A DNA stretch of 62,168 nt from Palsa-892 sp035295845 (GCA_035295845.1 DATGIF010000016.1:1-62168), one strand, 5' to 3'. Positions 44,635-53,198 are shown, counted from the first letter of the stretch. Numbers and translations: made by a program. Notes: generated by a model not told the origin, from the sequence alone.

Positions 44635-45848
44635 ACTCCAGCATACATGCGGCCGGGATTGAGCACACCCTTCGGGTCGAAGCTTTCCTTGATCCGGCGG
44701 GTGAGCGCCGCAAGATCGGCCTCGAGCGGCTCGAACACCGCGGCACTCGCGCGCACGGCGGCGCTCGCGCGAATGAGGGTCGCATGGCCCTCGCCTTTCA
44801 GGGCTTCGCGGATCGCGGCCTCGTGCGGCGCCGCAGCCGGCATCTCGATCCAGATGAGGCCGCCCCCCCAGTCGTAGAAAATCCGCGCGCCCGCCGCCGC
44901 GACAATCGCGCTTGCGATCCTCGCCCCCGTTGCCGGCGCGACGGAGAGCCGCCACACGGCCTTGTCGCTGTTGTTCGCGAAGGGTGCGACGTCACGCACC
45001 GCGCGCCAGAACGCGCGCGATTCATCGCCCGCGAGCAGTTCGAGCTTGCCGAAGGCGCGCAACAGGGCGTCCAGCTTTTCGCGGCGATAGGCGACCGAAG
45101 GCGCGATTCCCTCGAGGCGAAACGCGGTCACGGCGGAATTCAATCCGGGGACCGGCTCCGCCGGGATCGACGCGGCGATGTTCCGCGGCAGGTGCGCCGC
45201 CGCCGAAACCTCGCAGGCCGTGCCCATCGCCGCGCTCATGGCTTCGATCGCCTGCTGATCCGAGAGGCCGAGGACGAGAACGGTCGCGACATCCTCCGCC
45301 ACCGGCAGCACTTTCAACGTGATCTCGGTCATCACCGCGAGCGTGCCCCAGGAGCCGGCGATGAGTTTCGGCAAATCGTAGCCGGTGACGTTCTTCACCA
45401 CGCGGCCGCCGGCCTTGAAGGCTTCGCCGCGGCCGGAGACGGCTTTGACGCCGAGCGCGTGATCGCGCGCGGCGCCCGCCTTGATGCGGCGCGGCCCGGA
45501 GAAATTGACCGCGAGCATGCCCCCGATCGTGCCCTCGCCCGGCTTGCCGCCAAGCAGCGGGCCGAGATCGGCGGGCTCGAAGGCAAGCTCCTGCCGGTGG
45601 CGGGCGAGTTCGTTTTCGATTTCCGCGAGCGGGGTGCCGCTCTTCGCGGAAAGCACCAGCTCCTCCGGCTCGTAAAGCGCGATCCCGGTAAGGCCGGAGC
45701 AATCGAGTGTTGCGTCCGTCTGCGCGGCACGGCCGACCGCACGCTTGGTGCCGCCGCCGACGACTTCCAGCGTCTTGCCGCCCGCCACCGCCCAAGCCAC
45801 GGCCTCGGCGACCTCACCCTCGTCGCGCGGCTTCAACGTGTCGGTCAT
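44631..45848 (-). CDS. glcE: glycolate oxidase FAD-binding subunit GlcE
   Basis: GlcE is the second flavin-binding subunit of glycolate dehydrogenase. The 405-residue protein has a PCMH-type FAD domain: LEVVGGGTKRAVG, LGPLLGGKPGEGTIGGMLAVN, GGRVVKNVTGYDLPKLIAGSWG, and the C-terminal FDPKGVLNPGRMY. It contains a small internal duplication, RASAAVRASAAV, near residue 372. The ATG at 45848 follows AAAGAG; upstream lies a palindromic repeat and then glcD on the same strand. Confidence 0.94.
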   Translation of the reverse strand: MTDTLKPRDEGEVAEAVAWAVAGGKTLEVVGGGTKRAVGRAAQTDATLDCSGLTGIALYEPEELVLSAKSGTPLAEIENELARHRQELAFEPADLGPLLGGKPGEGTIGGMLAVNFSGPRRIKAGAARDHALGVKAVSGRGEAFKAGGRVVKNVTGYDLPKLIAGSWGTLAVMTEITLKVLPVAEDVATVLVLGLSDQQAIEAMSAAMGTACEVSAAAHLPRNIAASIPAEPVPGLNSAVTAFRLEGIAPSVAYRREKLDALLRAFGKLELLAGDESRAFWRAVRDVAPFANNSDKAVWRLSVAPATGARIASAIVAAAGARIFYDWGGGLIWIEMPAAAPHEAAIREALKGEGHATLIRASAAVRASAAVFEPLEADLAALTRRIKESFDPKGVLNPGRMYAGV

Positions 45849-45860
45849 CTCTTTCTCATT

Positions 45861-45942
45861 GTCATGCCCGGCCTTGTGCCGGGCATCCACGTCTTTGACA
45901 AGAAATAAGGCGTGGATGGCCGGGACAAGCCCGGCCATGACG
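45861..45942. repeat. dispersed palindromic repeat, copy 2
   Basis: An 82-bp imperfect inverted repeat between glcD and glcE. GTCATGCCCGGCC at the left end mirrors GGCCATGAC at the right; inside, CCACGTCTT mirrors AAGGCGTGG. Each half can fold on its own. The block AAGGCGTGGATGGCCGGGAC recurs in copy 1 at 15130-15149. In RNA it would form a large hairpin within the glc transcript, which could affect stability or the relative yield of GlcD and GlcE. Confidence 0.82.
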
Positions 45943-45984
45943 GGAAGCCTGTGACGCGTCCGGTGCCCACTTTTGTGATGTGCT

Positions 45985-47478
45985 TTAGAATCGCGGCAGG
46001 TCGGGAAACGGCAGCTTGCCGCCATGGATGTGCATGCGGCCGAGCTCGGCGCAGCGGTGGAGCTTCGGAAACACCTTGCCGGGGTTCAGCAGGCCCTTGT
46101 CGTCGAAGGCGCATTTCAGCCGCTGCTGCTGCGCAAGGTCGACTTCGTTGAACATCGTCGGCATCAGATCGCGCTTCTCGACGCCGACGCCGTGCTCGCC
46201 GGTCAAGACGCCGCCGACCTCGACGCAAAGCCTGAGAATGTCGGCGCCGAATTTCTCGGCGCGCTCCAATTCGTCGGCCTGGTTCGCATCGTACAAAATC
46301 AGCGGATGCAGGTTGCCGTCGCCGGCATGAAAGACGTTGGCGACGCGGAGCTTGTACTGCGCGGATAGCTCGCGCATGCGCGAAAGCACCAGCGGCAGTT
46401 TCGCGCGCGGAATGGTGCCGTCCATGCAGTAATAGTCGGGCGAGATGCGGCCGACGGCCGGGAACGCGGCCTTGCGGCCGGCCCAGAATTTCAGCCGCTC
46501 TTCCTCGGAGTTCGAGGCGCGGAGCGTCGTGGCGCCGCAGGATTTCGCGATTTCGCTCACGCGCTCAAGCAGGTGAGTGCATTCGGCCTCGGGCCCGTCG
46601 AGCTCGACGATAAGAAGCGCTTCGACATCGAGCGGGTAGCCCGCATGCACGAAATCCTCGGCGGCGTGGATCGCGGGGCGATCCATCATCTCCATGCCGC
46701 CGGGGATGATGCCGGCGCCGATGATCCTGGCGACGCAATCGCCGGCGGCCTCGGAGGTGGGAAAGCCCACGAGCACGGCGCGCGCCGTCTCCGGCTTCTT
46801 CAGGATACGCACCGTCACTTCGGTGACGACGCCGAGCAAGCCTTCCGAGCCGATGATGGCGGCAAGCATGTCGTAGCCCGCGGCATCGAGATGCTTGCCG
46901 CCGATGCGCACGATCTCGCCGGTCATCAGTACCATCTCGACGCCGAGGACGTTGTTGGTGGTCATGCCGTATTTCAGGCAGTGCACGCCGCCGGAATTCT
47001 CGGCGACATTGCCGCCGATGGTGCAGGCGATCTGCGAGGAAGGATCGGGCGCATAATAGAAGCCCGCCGCTTCGACCGCCTTGGTGATGCCGAGATTGGT
47101 GACGCCCGGCTGCACCACGGCGACGCGGTTGTCGTAGTCGATGTCGAGCACGCGATTGAATTTCGCCATGCCGAGGAGCACACCGTCGGCGAGCGGCAAT
47201 GCCCCGCCCGAGAGCGAAGTACCGGCGCCGCGCGGCACGACCTTGATGCCCTCTGCGTGGCAATAACGGAGGATTTGCGAGACTTGTTCCGCCGTTTCAG
47301 GAAGGACCACGAGCATCGGCGATTGCCGGTAGGCGGTGAGCCCGTCCGACTCATAAGGCCGCATCTCATTGATGGAATCGATCACGCCTTCGCCGGGCAC
47401 GATCCGGCGCAGCGCGTCCGCGATCCCGGCGCGGCGGTCGAGCACGGCCCGGTCGAGTTCGGGCATGACGAGCGACAT
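45985..47478 (-). CDS. glcD: glycolate oxidase subunit GlcD
   Basis: GlcD is the catalytic FAD subunit that oxidises glycolate to glyoxylate. The 497-residue protein has the PCMH FAD domain: VVPRGAGTSLSGGALP, PDPSSQIACTIGGNVAENSGG and MLAAIIGSEGLLGVVTE. The C-terminal catalytic motifs are NVFHAGDGNLHP and LTGEHGVGVEKRD, with AFDDKGLLNPGKVFP near the end. It is the first gene of the glc transcript, so a promoter is expected within 47479-47545 or beyond; no glcC-type regulator is adjacent. Confidence 0.96.
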   Translation of the reverse strand: MSLVMPELDRAVLDRRAGIADALRRIVPGEGVIDSINEMRPYESDGLTAYRQSPMLVVLPETAEQVSQILRYCHAEGIKVVPRGAGTSLSGGALPLADGVLLGMAKFNRVLDIDYDNRVAVVQPGVTNLGITKAVEAAGFYYAPDPSSQIACTIGGNVAENSGGVHCLKYGMTTNNVLGVEMVLMTGEIVRIGGKHLDAAGYDMLAAIIGSEGLLGVVTEVTVRILKKPETARAVLVGFPTSEAAGDCVARIIGAGIIPGGMEMMDRPAIHAAEDFVHAGYPLDVEALLIVELDGPEAECTHLLERVSEIAKSCGATTLRASNSEEERLKFWAGRKAAFPAVGRISPDYYCMDGTIPRAKLPLVLSRMRELSAQYKLRVANVFHAGDGNLHPLILYDANQADELERAEKFGADILRLCVEVGGVLTGEHGVGVEKRDLMPTMFNEVDLAQQQRLKCAFDDKGLLNPGKVFPKLHRCAELGRMHIHGGKLPFPDLPRF

Positions 47479-47545
47479 GATTCCTCCGTTCGGCGATCCG
47501 CACTCTAGCAGATCGCTCCCAATATACGGAGGCGCACGCGATTGT

Positions 47546-47767
47546 TTAAGCGGGCTGCTTCTCGTTCCGGCCGGCTTTGTCGGCCTCGGATTGATCGTCC
47601 GCTTCGTGCTCCGGCTGGGTCGCCGGCGCCGGTTGCGTCACGGAAACGGGATCCGAACTGGGGAACGATCCGGCCAGCGCTTCGTCGAGCGCCTGCTCAC
47701 GCTTCTCGTGCTCGCGGTCTTTTTTCGGTTTTGCAGTGCGTTTCGATTTCGCGGCAGCTTTTGGCAT
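47546..47767 (-). CDS. small basic/acidic protein, FPSSDP type, paralogue 1
   Basis: A 73-residue soluble protein. A basic N-terminus (KSKRTAKPKKDREHEKREQ) leads to ALDEALAGSFPSSDPVSVTQP and an acidic, Gln/Glu-rich tail. The motif FP(A/S)SDPxxxTxP recurs in many small alphaproteobacterial proteins of unknown function. A second copy lies 59 bp upstream on the same strand (47827-48003) and shares the framework SKRTxKPxK...ALxExLxxxFPxSDPVxVTxP. Tandem duplication is the simplest explanation. Confidence 0.72.
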   Translation of the reverse strand: MPKAAAKSKRTAKPKKDREHEKREQALDEALAGSFPSSDPVSVTQPAPATQPEHEADDQSEADKAGRNEKQPA

Positions 47768-47826
47768 GGCGCGCTCCTCGATATCTGCACGGATTCAACG
47801 GTTTTCCGCGGCCGAGGTTCCCGCCG

Positions 47827-48003
47827 TCAGCGCGCCTCCGGATCCCGCTCCGGCGGCCCGTTCGGCTCGGTGACGGCAACGGGATCGGAAGCCGGAAACG
47901 TCTCCTCGAGCCCTTCCTCGAGCGCGCGCTCGCGCTGTTCGTCGGCGCGCGTCTTTTTCCTCGGCTTTGTCGTCCGTTTCGATTTGACGGCGGCCCGCGG
48001 CAT
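47827..48003 (-). CDS. small FPASDP-type protein, paralogue 2
   Basis: A 58-residue protein starting MPRAAVKSKRTTKPRKK, then ALEEGLEETFPASDPVAVTEP and a short Pro/Glu tail. It aligns along its length with the 73-residue neighbour, which argues that both are real genes despite their size. Read from the reverse strand between the ATG at 48003 and TGA at 47827. Function unknown; predicted cytosolic and partly disordered. Confidence 0.68.
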   Translation of the reverse strand: MPRAAVKSKRTTKPRKKTRADEQRERALEEGLEETFPASDPVAVTEPNGPPERDPEAR

Positions 48004-48090
48004 GCTCCGCTCCTCTCGCCGCGCGATTAGCGCGCGCCCAAATTTATGTTATCGGAGCACGGGCCGAATTCATCCGCAAGCGGGGCGTCC

Positions 48091-49248
48091 ATGGCAACCA
48101 TCACCTGCATCGAGGATTTGCGCGCGCTCGCGCGCCGCCGCGTGCCGAAGATGTTCTTCGACTACGCCGAAAGCGGCTCCTACGCCGAGGAAACGCTCGC
48201 GGCCAACCGCCGCGACCTCGAGGCAATCCTGCTCCGGCAGAAAATCTTGGTCGACGTTTCCAAGCGCAGCACCGCGACGAAAATTCTCGGCAAGCCCGCG
48301 GCGGTGCCGCTCGTGCTCGCGCCGATCGGGCTTTGCGGCATGCAGCGCGGCAACGGCGAAATTCTCGCCGCCAAGGCCGCGGCCAAGGCCGGCGTTCCGT
48401 TTTGCCTCAGCACCATGTCGGTATGCTCGATCGAGGACGTGGCGGAAGAAGCGAGCGAGCCGTTCTGGTTCCAGCTCTACGTCATGCGCGACCGCAAGTT
48501 CGCGCAGTCGCTGATCGAGCGCGCCAAGGCCGCGAAGTGCAGCGCGCTCGTGCTCACCGTCGATTTGCAGGTGCTCGGCCAGCGCCATCGCGACATCAAG
48601 AACGGATTGTCGGTGCCGCCGAAGATGAAGCTCGCGAACCTGATCGACATCGCCACCAAGCCGGCCTGGATCAAGAGCGTGCTTTCGGCGAAGCGACGGA
48701 CGTTCGGCAACATCGTCGGCCACGTGGAGGGCGTCGCCGACACAAGCTCGCTCGGCGAGTGGGTGCAGAGCCAATTCGATCCGGCGCTGAGCTGGGAAGA
48801 CGTGAAGTGGATCCGCGGCGCGTGGAAAGGCCCCCTGGTGCTGAAGGGCATCCTTGAGGTCGAGGACGCGAAGCTCGCGGTCGAGCACGGCGCCGATGCG
48901 ATCGTGGTTTCCAACCATGGCGGGCGGCAGCTCGACGGCGCCCCGTCTTCAATCTCGGCGCTGCCGAACATCGCCGAGGCCGTGGGCAGCAAGGTGGAGC
49001 TTTTGTTCGACGGCGGCGTGCGCTCGGGCCAGGACGTGATGCGCGCGCTCGCCCTCGGCGCCAAAGCGTGCATGATCGGCCGCGCGTATATTTACGGCCT
49101 CGGCGCCCTGGGCGAGGAAGGCGTTGGCGAAGCGATCGGCTTCATCCGCAAGGAACTCGAGACCACCATGGCGCTCACCGGCATGAACACGATCGGCGAG
49201 ATCGGGCCGCAGGTGATCGCGAAAAGCGGCTGGCCGCGCAACGATTGA
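48091..49248 (+). CDS. FMN-dependent alpha-hydroxy-acid oxidase (LldD/glycolate oxidase family)
   Basis: A 385-residue TIM-barrel flavoenzyme. FFDYAESGSYAEET near the N-terminus, the FMN/substrate site PLVLKGILEVEDA (Lys), the catalytic His in VVSNHGGRQLDGAPSS and VELLFDGGVRSGQDVMRAL are all present. It should oxidise an L-2-hydroxy acid such as lactate, glycolate or mandelate to the keto acid. It lies next to the glcDEF/malate synthase group but on the opposite strand. The start at 48091 (MATITCIEDL) fits family alignments; an ATG at 48046 adds 15 unsupported residues. Confidence 0.92.
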   Translation: MATITCIEDLRALARRRVPKMFFDYAESGSYAEETLAANRRDLEAILLRQKILVDVSKRSTATKILGKPAAVPLVLAPIGLCGMQRGNGEILAAKAAAKAGVPFCLSTMSVCSIEDVAEEASEPFWFQLYVMRDRKFAQSLIERAKAAKCSALVLTVDLQVLGQRHRDIKNGLSVPPKMKLANLIDIATKPAWIKSVLSAKRRTFGNIVGHVEGVADTSSLGEWVQSQFDPALSWEDVKWIRGAWKGPLVLKGILEVEDAKLAVEHGADAIVVSNHGGRQLDGAPSSISALPNIAEAVGSKVELLFDGGVRSGQDVMRALALGAKACMIGRAYIYGLGALGEEGVGEAIGFIRKELETTMALTGMNTIGEIGPQVIAKSGWPRND

Positions 49249-49251
49249 GCC

Positions 49252-49740
49252 TTATCCCTCCTTGTAGCCGTATTCCGGCACGTTGCCGGTAGCGCCGTAA
49301 TATTTGTAGGGCAGGAACTTGCCGGACATGGTAATCTTCACGCGATCGCCTTTCGGGTTCGGCAGGCGCTCGATTGCCATGTCGAAGTCGATCGCCGACA
49401 TGATGCCGTCGCCGAATTCCTCCTCGATCAGCGCCTTCCACGCCGGGCCGTTGACCATCACGAGCTCGTAGAAGCGGTAGATCAGGGGATCGGTCGGCGG
49501 CATGGGGACGCCGGCGCCGCGCATCGGCACCTCGTTCAGCATCGCGGTCTCGGCCGTGGAGAGGCCGAAGAGCTCCTGCGCCTTCGCCGCCTGCGGCTTG
49601 GTGAGCTTCATCTGGCCGAGGCAGGCGCCGACAATCAGCACCTCGGAATAGCCGCCGATCTTTTCGCAAATGGACTTCCAGCTCCAGCCCTTCTCGCGCT
49701 TGAGATCGAGGATCTTTTCGGTGAGCTCGGCTCTTGTCAT
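49252..49740 (-). CDS. cynS: cyanate hydratase (cyanase)
   Basis: CynS converts cyanate and bicarbonate to CO2 and carbamate, which yields ammonia. The 162-residue protein has the catalytic triad Arg89 and Glu92 in YRFYELV and Ser115 in GIMSAIDF, matching Arg96/Glu99/Ser122 of the E. coli enzyme. It has full length. The ATG at 49740 overlaps the stop of the ABC ATPase gene (ATGA), making it the last gene of the cyanate operon. No carbonic anhydrase gene (cynT) is present in the operon. Confidence 0.97.
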   Translation of the reverse strand: MTRAELTEKILDLKREKGWSWKSICEKIGGYSEVLIVGACLGQMKLTKPQAAKAQELFGLSTAETAMLNEVPMRGAGVPMPPTDPLIYRFYELVMVNGPAWKALIEEEFGDGIMSAIDFDMAIERLPNPKGDRVKITMSGKFLPYKYYGATGNVPEYGYKEG

Positions 49741-50675
49741 GGCACTCTCCCTGAACGTTTTTCGACGGACTCGATCGAAGGTGCTGGCCGCACCGACGTC
49801 GGCACGGCGACCGGCCCCGGCATGCCGGGAACAACCTCCGGCGGCTTCTTCGGATCGTAGCTGCGGCCGGCGCGGATTTCATCGGCGAAGGTGCGGCTAC
49901 GCATCACCAGAAAATCGATCAAATGATTGCGGATGGCATAATAGGCGGGATGCTTGTGCACGTCGTCGCGCCGCCGATCCTTTGGCAACGGGTTGACGAC
50001 GATCTCGGCGATTTTCGCATCGGGCCCGTTGGTCATCAGCACGATGCGGTCGGCGAGATAAATCGCCTCGTCGACATCGTGCGTAATCATGAAGACAGTC
50101 TGGCCGGTGCCGAGGCAAATCCGGCGCACCTCGTCCTGCAGCGTCCCGCGCGTCAGCGCGTCGAGGGCCGAAAACGGCTCGTCCATCAGCATGATCTTCG
50201 GCTCGATCGAAAGCGCGCGGGCGATTCCAACGCGCTGCTTCATGCCGCCGGAAAGTTCGGCCGGCCGCTTTTGCTCGGCGCCGGCAAGGCCCACGAGCGC
50301 GATGAATTTCTGCGCCTGCTCCCGCACCCGCGCCCGGTTCCATTGGCGCCAGCGCGAGGACACCGCATAGGCGACATTGCCCATCACCGTACGCCATGGC
50401 AGCAGCGCGTGGCTCTGGAAGATCACGGCGCGGTCGAGCGACGGCCCGACGATCGCCTGATTGTCGACGACGACCACGCCCTCGGAAGGATCATCGAGGC
50501 CCGCCAGAATATTCAGCACCGTCGTCTTGCCGCAGCCGGAATGGCCGATAACGCAGACGAACTCGCCGCGCGCCATCGAGAACCACAGATCCTCGAACAC
50601 GGTCGAGACCTGGCCGCCGGCAAGCGGAAAGCGGCGCGCAATGCCCTCGATCGAGATGAAGCGCTCGCCCATCAT
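49737..50675 (-). CDS. nitrate/cyanate ABC transporter ATPase (NrtD/TauB-like)
   Basis: A 312-residue ATPase. Walker A GHSGCGKTT, Q-loop region FQSHALLPWRTV, signature ELSGGMKQRVGIARAL, Walker B IMLMDEPFSALD and H-loop MITHDVDEA are intact. RxLPKDRRRDDV-like C-terminal sequence (VVNPLPKDRRRDDVHKHPAYY) is typical of nitrate/cyanate importers. GGAG precedes a double ATG at 50675/50672. It is 2 bp after the permease gene and overlaps cynS. Confidence 0.93.
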   Translation of the reverse strand: MMGERFISIEGIARRFPLAGGQVSTVFEDLWFSMARGEFVCVIGHSGCGKTTVLNILAGLDDPSEGVVVVDNQAIVGPSLDRAVIFQSHALLPWRTVMGNVAYAVSSRWRQWNRARVREQAQKFIALVGLAGAEQKRPAELSGGMKQRVGIARALSIEPKIMLMDEPFSALDALTRGTLQDEVRRICLGTGQTVFMITHDVDEAIYLADRIVLMTNGPDAKIAEIVVNPLPKDRRRDDVHKHPAYYAIRNHLIDFLVMRSRTFADEIRAGRSYDPKKPPEVVPGMPGPVAVPTSVRPAPSIESVEKRSGRVP

Positions 50676-50677
50676 CC

Positions 50678-51517
50678 TCACTCCGGAAAGGTGACGAGGC
50701 GCGCGAAGCGGGCGAGAATCTGGTCGAGCACCATGCCGACGACGCCGATTACGAGAATGGCGGTGATCACGTTGGTGATCGACAGGTTGTTCCACTCGTT
50801 CCAGACGAAGTAACCGATGCCGGTGCCGCCGACGAGCATTTCGGCGGCGACGATGACGAGCCAGGCAATGCCGATCGAAATCCGCATGCCGGTGAGAATT
50901 GTGGGCGCTGCCGCCGGCAAAATGATCGTGAAGGCGCGGCGGATTGGCGAGACCTCGAGCGTGCGCGCGACGTTCAGCCATTCGCGCCGCACCGATGCGA
51001 CCCCGAAGGCGGTGTTGATCAGCATCGGCCAGACCGAGCAGATGAAAATCACGAAGATCGCCGAGATCGAGGAATCCTTGATGGTGTAGAGCGCGAGCGG
51101 CATCCAGGCGAGCGGCGAGATCGGCTTCAAGACCTGAATGAACGGATCGAGCGCGCGACTCATCAACGGCGACATGCCGATCAGGAATCCGATCGGGATC
51201 GCGACGAGAACCGCGATCAAATAGCCGATAAGCACGCGCGCCAGCGAATAGGCGAGCTGGATGCCCAGCCCCTTGTCGTTCGGCCCGTTGTCGTAGAAGG
51301 GCCGCTTCAAGTGTTCCCAGACCTTCAACGCCACATCGAAGGGGCCGGGCATCGCCGACTTGCCCGTCGTCGCCGTCGCCCCCATGAGCTTGGCGTATTC
51401 GGGATCCATCTGCGTGACCGGTCCCAAACTCCCGGTGCCGATCTGCCACAGCGCGATGAAGATCACGAACAGTACGATCGAAACGACCGCGGCACGGAAT
51501 CCGAGCGAAAAGCTCAC
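50678..51517 (-). CDS. nitrate/cyanate ABC transporter permease (NrtB-like)
   Basis: A 279-residue inner-membrane permease with six helices. The EAA loop reads ARTLEVSPIRRAFTIILPAAAPTILTG. KPISPLAWMPLALYTIKDSS and AWLVIVAAEMLVGGTGIGYFVW are typical of the NrtB/CmpB/SsuC group. It lies 3 bp after the binding-protein gene and 2 bp before the ATPase gene, so all are made from one message. Confidence 0.94.
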   Translation of the reverse strand: MSFSLGFRAAVVSIVLFVIFIALWQIGTGSLGPVTQMDPEYAKLMGATATTGKSAMPGPFDVALKVWEHLKRPFYDNGPNDKGLGIQLAYSLARVLIGYLIAVLVAIPIGFLIGMSPLMSRALDPFIQVLKPISPLAWMPLALYTIKDSSISAIFVIFICSVWPMLINTAFGVASVRREWLNVARTLEVSPIRRAFTIILPAAAPTILTGMRISIGIAWLVIVAAEMLVGGTGIGYFVWNEWNNLSITNVITAILVIGVVGMVLDQILARFARLVTFPE

Positions 51518-51520
51518 GGC

Positions 51521-52897
51521 TCAGGTCCGTTTGATCGCGAAGCTCGCGATGTAGTCCTCCGGCCTGGCGGGATCGAACTCCTTGCCCATGACCTTGAACT
51601 TCTTGCTGCTGGCAGAAGGCGGCGTGAGCCCCGCCTCCTTCATCAGCTTCGCGGTATCGGTGGCAAGGAAAACTTGCTTGGCGACGCCGGTATAATCGAC
51701 GTCGCCCTTGATCTGACCCCAGCGTTTCATCTGCGTCATGATCCACACCGCGAATGACTGCCAGGGGAAGGGGTCGAAATCGATGCGGTCGGGCACCTCG
51801 CGCACATTGCCGAGGCCGTCGGCGAATTTTCCGGTCAGCACCTGTTCCACCACCGTCACCGGCTGGTTGAGGTAATTCGCCGGCGCGATCGCCTCGGCGA
51901 TTTGCTTGCGGTTCTCGGCCTTGGTCGCGAAGGCCGTCGCTTCGATGATGGCTTTCAACAGCGCCGCATAGGTATTCGGCGAGCCGGTGACGAATTCCTT
52001 CGAGGCGGCAAACGCGCAGCAGGGATGCCGGTCCCAGATCTCCTTCGACAGCAAATGAATAAAGCCGACGCCGTCGAACACGGCACGCTGGTTCACGGGG
52101 TCGGGCGCGAGAAATCCGTCGATGTTGTCGGCGCGCAGGTTGGCGACCATTTCCGGCGGCGGCACGGCGCGGATTTGAATATCCTTGTCGGGATCGAGCC
52201 CGTGCTCGGCGACGTAATAGCGCAAGAGATAATTGTGCATCGAATAGTCGAAGGGCACCGCGAACTTGAAGCCTTTCCAATCCTTCGGGTCGCGCTTGTC
52301 CTTGTGCTTGATCGAGAGCGTGATCGCCTGGCCGTTGATGTTCTCGACCGCGGGCATCGTGTAGGGGATCGGATTGGATCCGACGCCGAGCGTGATCGCG
52401 AGCGGCATCGGCGATAGCATGTGGGCGGCGTCGTATTCCTTGTTCAGCGTCTTGTCGCGGATCACCGCCCAGCCGGCGGTTTTGATCACCTCGACGTTCA
52501 GTTTTTGCTTCGAATAGAAGCCCATGGGCGCCGCCATGATGATCGGCGTCGCGCAGGTGATCGGGATAAAGCCGACCTTGAGGTCGGCCTTCTCCAGCGC
52601 GCCGGGGGCGGCGAAAACTTCGGTCGCGGTCTTGAGCGGGAAGAATTGCGATAGTGCCGCGAGCGCCGTGGAGGCGCCGATGGATTTCAGGAAGGCGCGG
52701 CGAACGGCGTCTTTCGGAAAGATCGCGCGCATGACCGCCGAGGCGACGACACCCTCATAGCGCTTTTCCTCGCTCTCGACGGGAACGCATTGTAGCATCC
52801 GCCGCGCCTCGTATTCGTGCTCCGCCTCGCTGCGATGGCGGCCGCAGGAACAGCCAAGCCGGCGGCTGGGATCAAACGGATTATCGAATATCGACAT
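51521..52897 (-). CDS. NrtA/CmpA-type substrate-binding protein with Cys-rich leader and Tat signal
   Basis: A 458-residue binding protein of the nitrate/bicarbonate/cyanate type: KVGFIPITCATPIIMAAPMGFY, MLSPMPLAITLG, LRYYVAEHGLDPDKDI and GFLAPDPVNQRAVF. The export signal is not at the very N-terminus: the twin-arginine motif VRRAFLKSIGAS lies at about residues 65-76, preceded by a leader with LGCSCGRHRSEAEHE. Its place at the head of an operon ending in cynS makes cyanate the probable ligand. ATG at 52897 has GGGAG seven bases upstream; the TTG two codons before is too close to it. Confidence 0.92.
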   Translation of the reverse strand: MSIFDNPFDPSRRLGCSCGRHRSEAEHEYEARRMLQCVPVESEEKRYEGVVASAVMRAIFPKDAVRRAFLKSIGASTALAALSQFFPLKTATEVFAAPGALEKADLKVGFIPITCATPIIMAAPMGFYSKQKLNVEVIKTAGWAVIRDKTLNKEYDAAHMLSPMPLAITLGVGSNPIPYTMPAVENINGQAITLSIKHKDKRDPKDWKGFKFAVPFDYSMHNYLLRYYVAEHGLDPDKDIQIRAVPPPEMVANLRADNIDGFLAPDPVNQRAVFDGVGFIHLLSKEIWDRHPCCAFAASKEFVTGSPNTYAALLKAIIEATAFATKAENRKQIAEAIAPANYLNQPVTVVEQVLTGKFADGLGNVREVPDRIDFDPFPWQSFAVWIMTQMKRWGQIKGDVDYTGVAKQVFLATDTAKLMKEAGLTPPSASSKKFKVMGKEFDPARPEDYIASFAIKRT

Positions 52898-53121
52898 GAG
52901 CAAACTCCCGCCTTCGAAATGCGCCGCACTTAGAGGCTAGCAACCGCTATGCCAGCTAATGGCGCGCCCCGAATAGAGCTTTGCGAGATTCGTCAATGAG
53001 TTAGTGGAAACTCGCCGAGCAGAATTCGCGCGCGGAGAAGGGAATAAAATTTACACGGCGAAGAAATTAGCCGCCTCCGCCTATTTGTTATGCAGAGTGC
53101 CCTCAGGGCCGGCAGGGAAAA

Positions 53122-53198
53122 TGGTACAGCTGGGTGGGCTCGAACCACCGACCTCCTGTTCCACAGACAGGCGCTCTAACCAACTGAGCTACAGCTGC
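53122..53198 (-). tRNA. tRNA-His (anticodon GTG)
   Basis: A 77-nt cloverleaf read on the minus strand with CCA encoded at 53124-53122. Acceptor arms GCAGCTG and CAGCTGT pair with a G1-U72 wobble; the D arm has AGCTCAGTTGGTTAGAGC; the anticodon loop CTGTGGA sits in a CCTGT/ACAGG stem, anticodon GTG; the T arm has GGTTCGAGCC. The base before G1 is U, so no G-1 is encoded, and the discriminator is A73. This is the alphaproteobacterial tRNA-His pattern. Confidence 0.97.
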
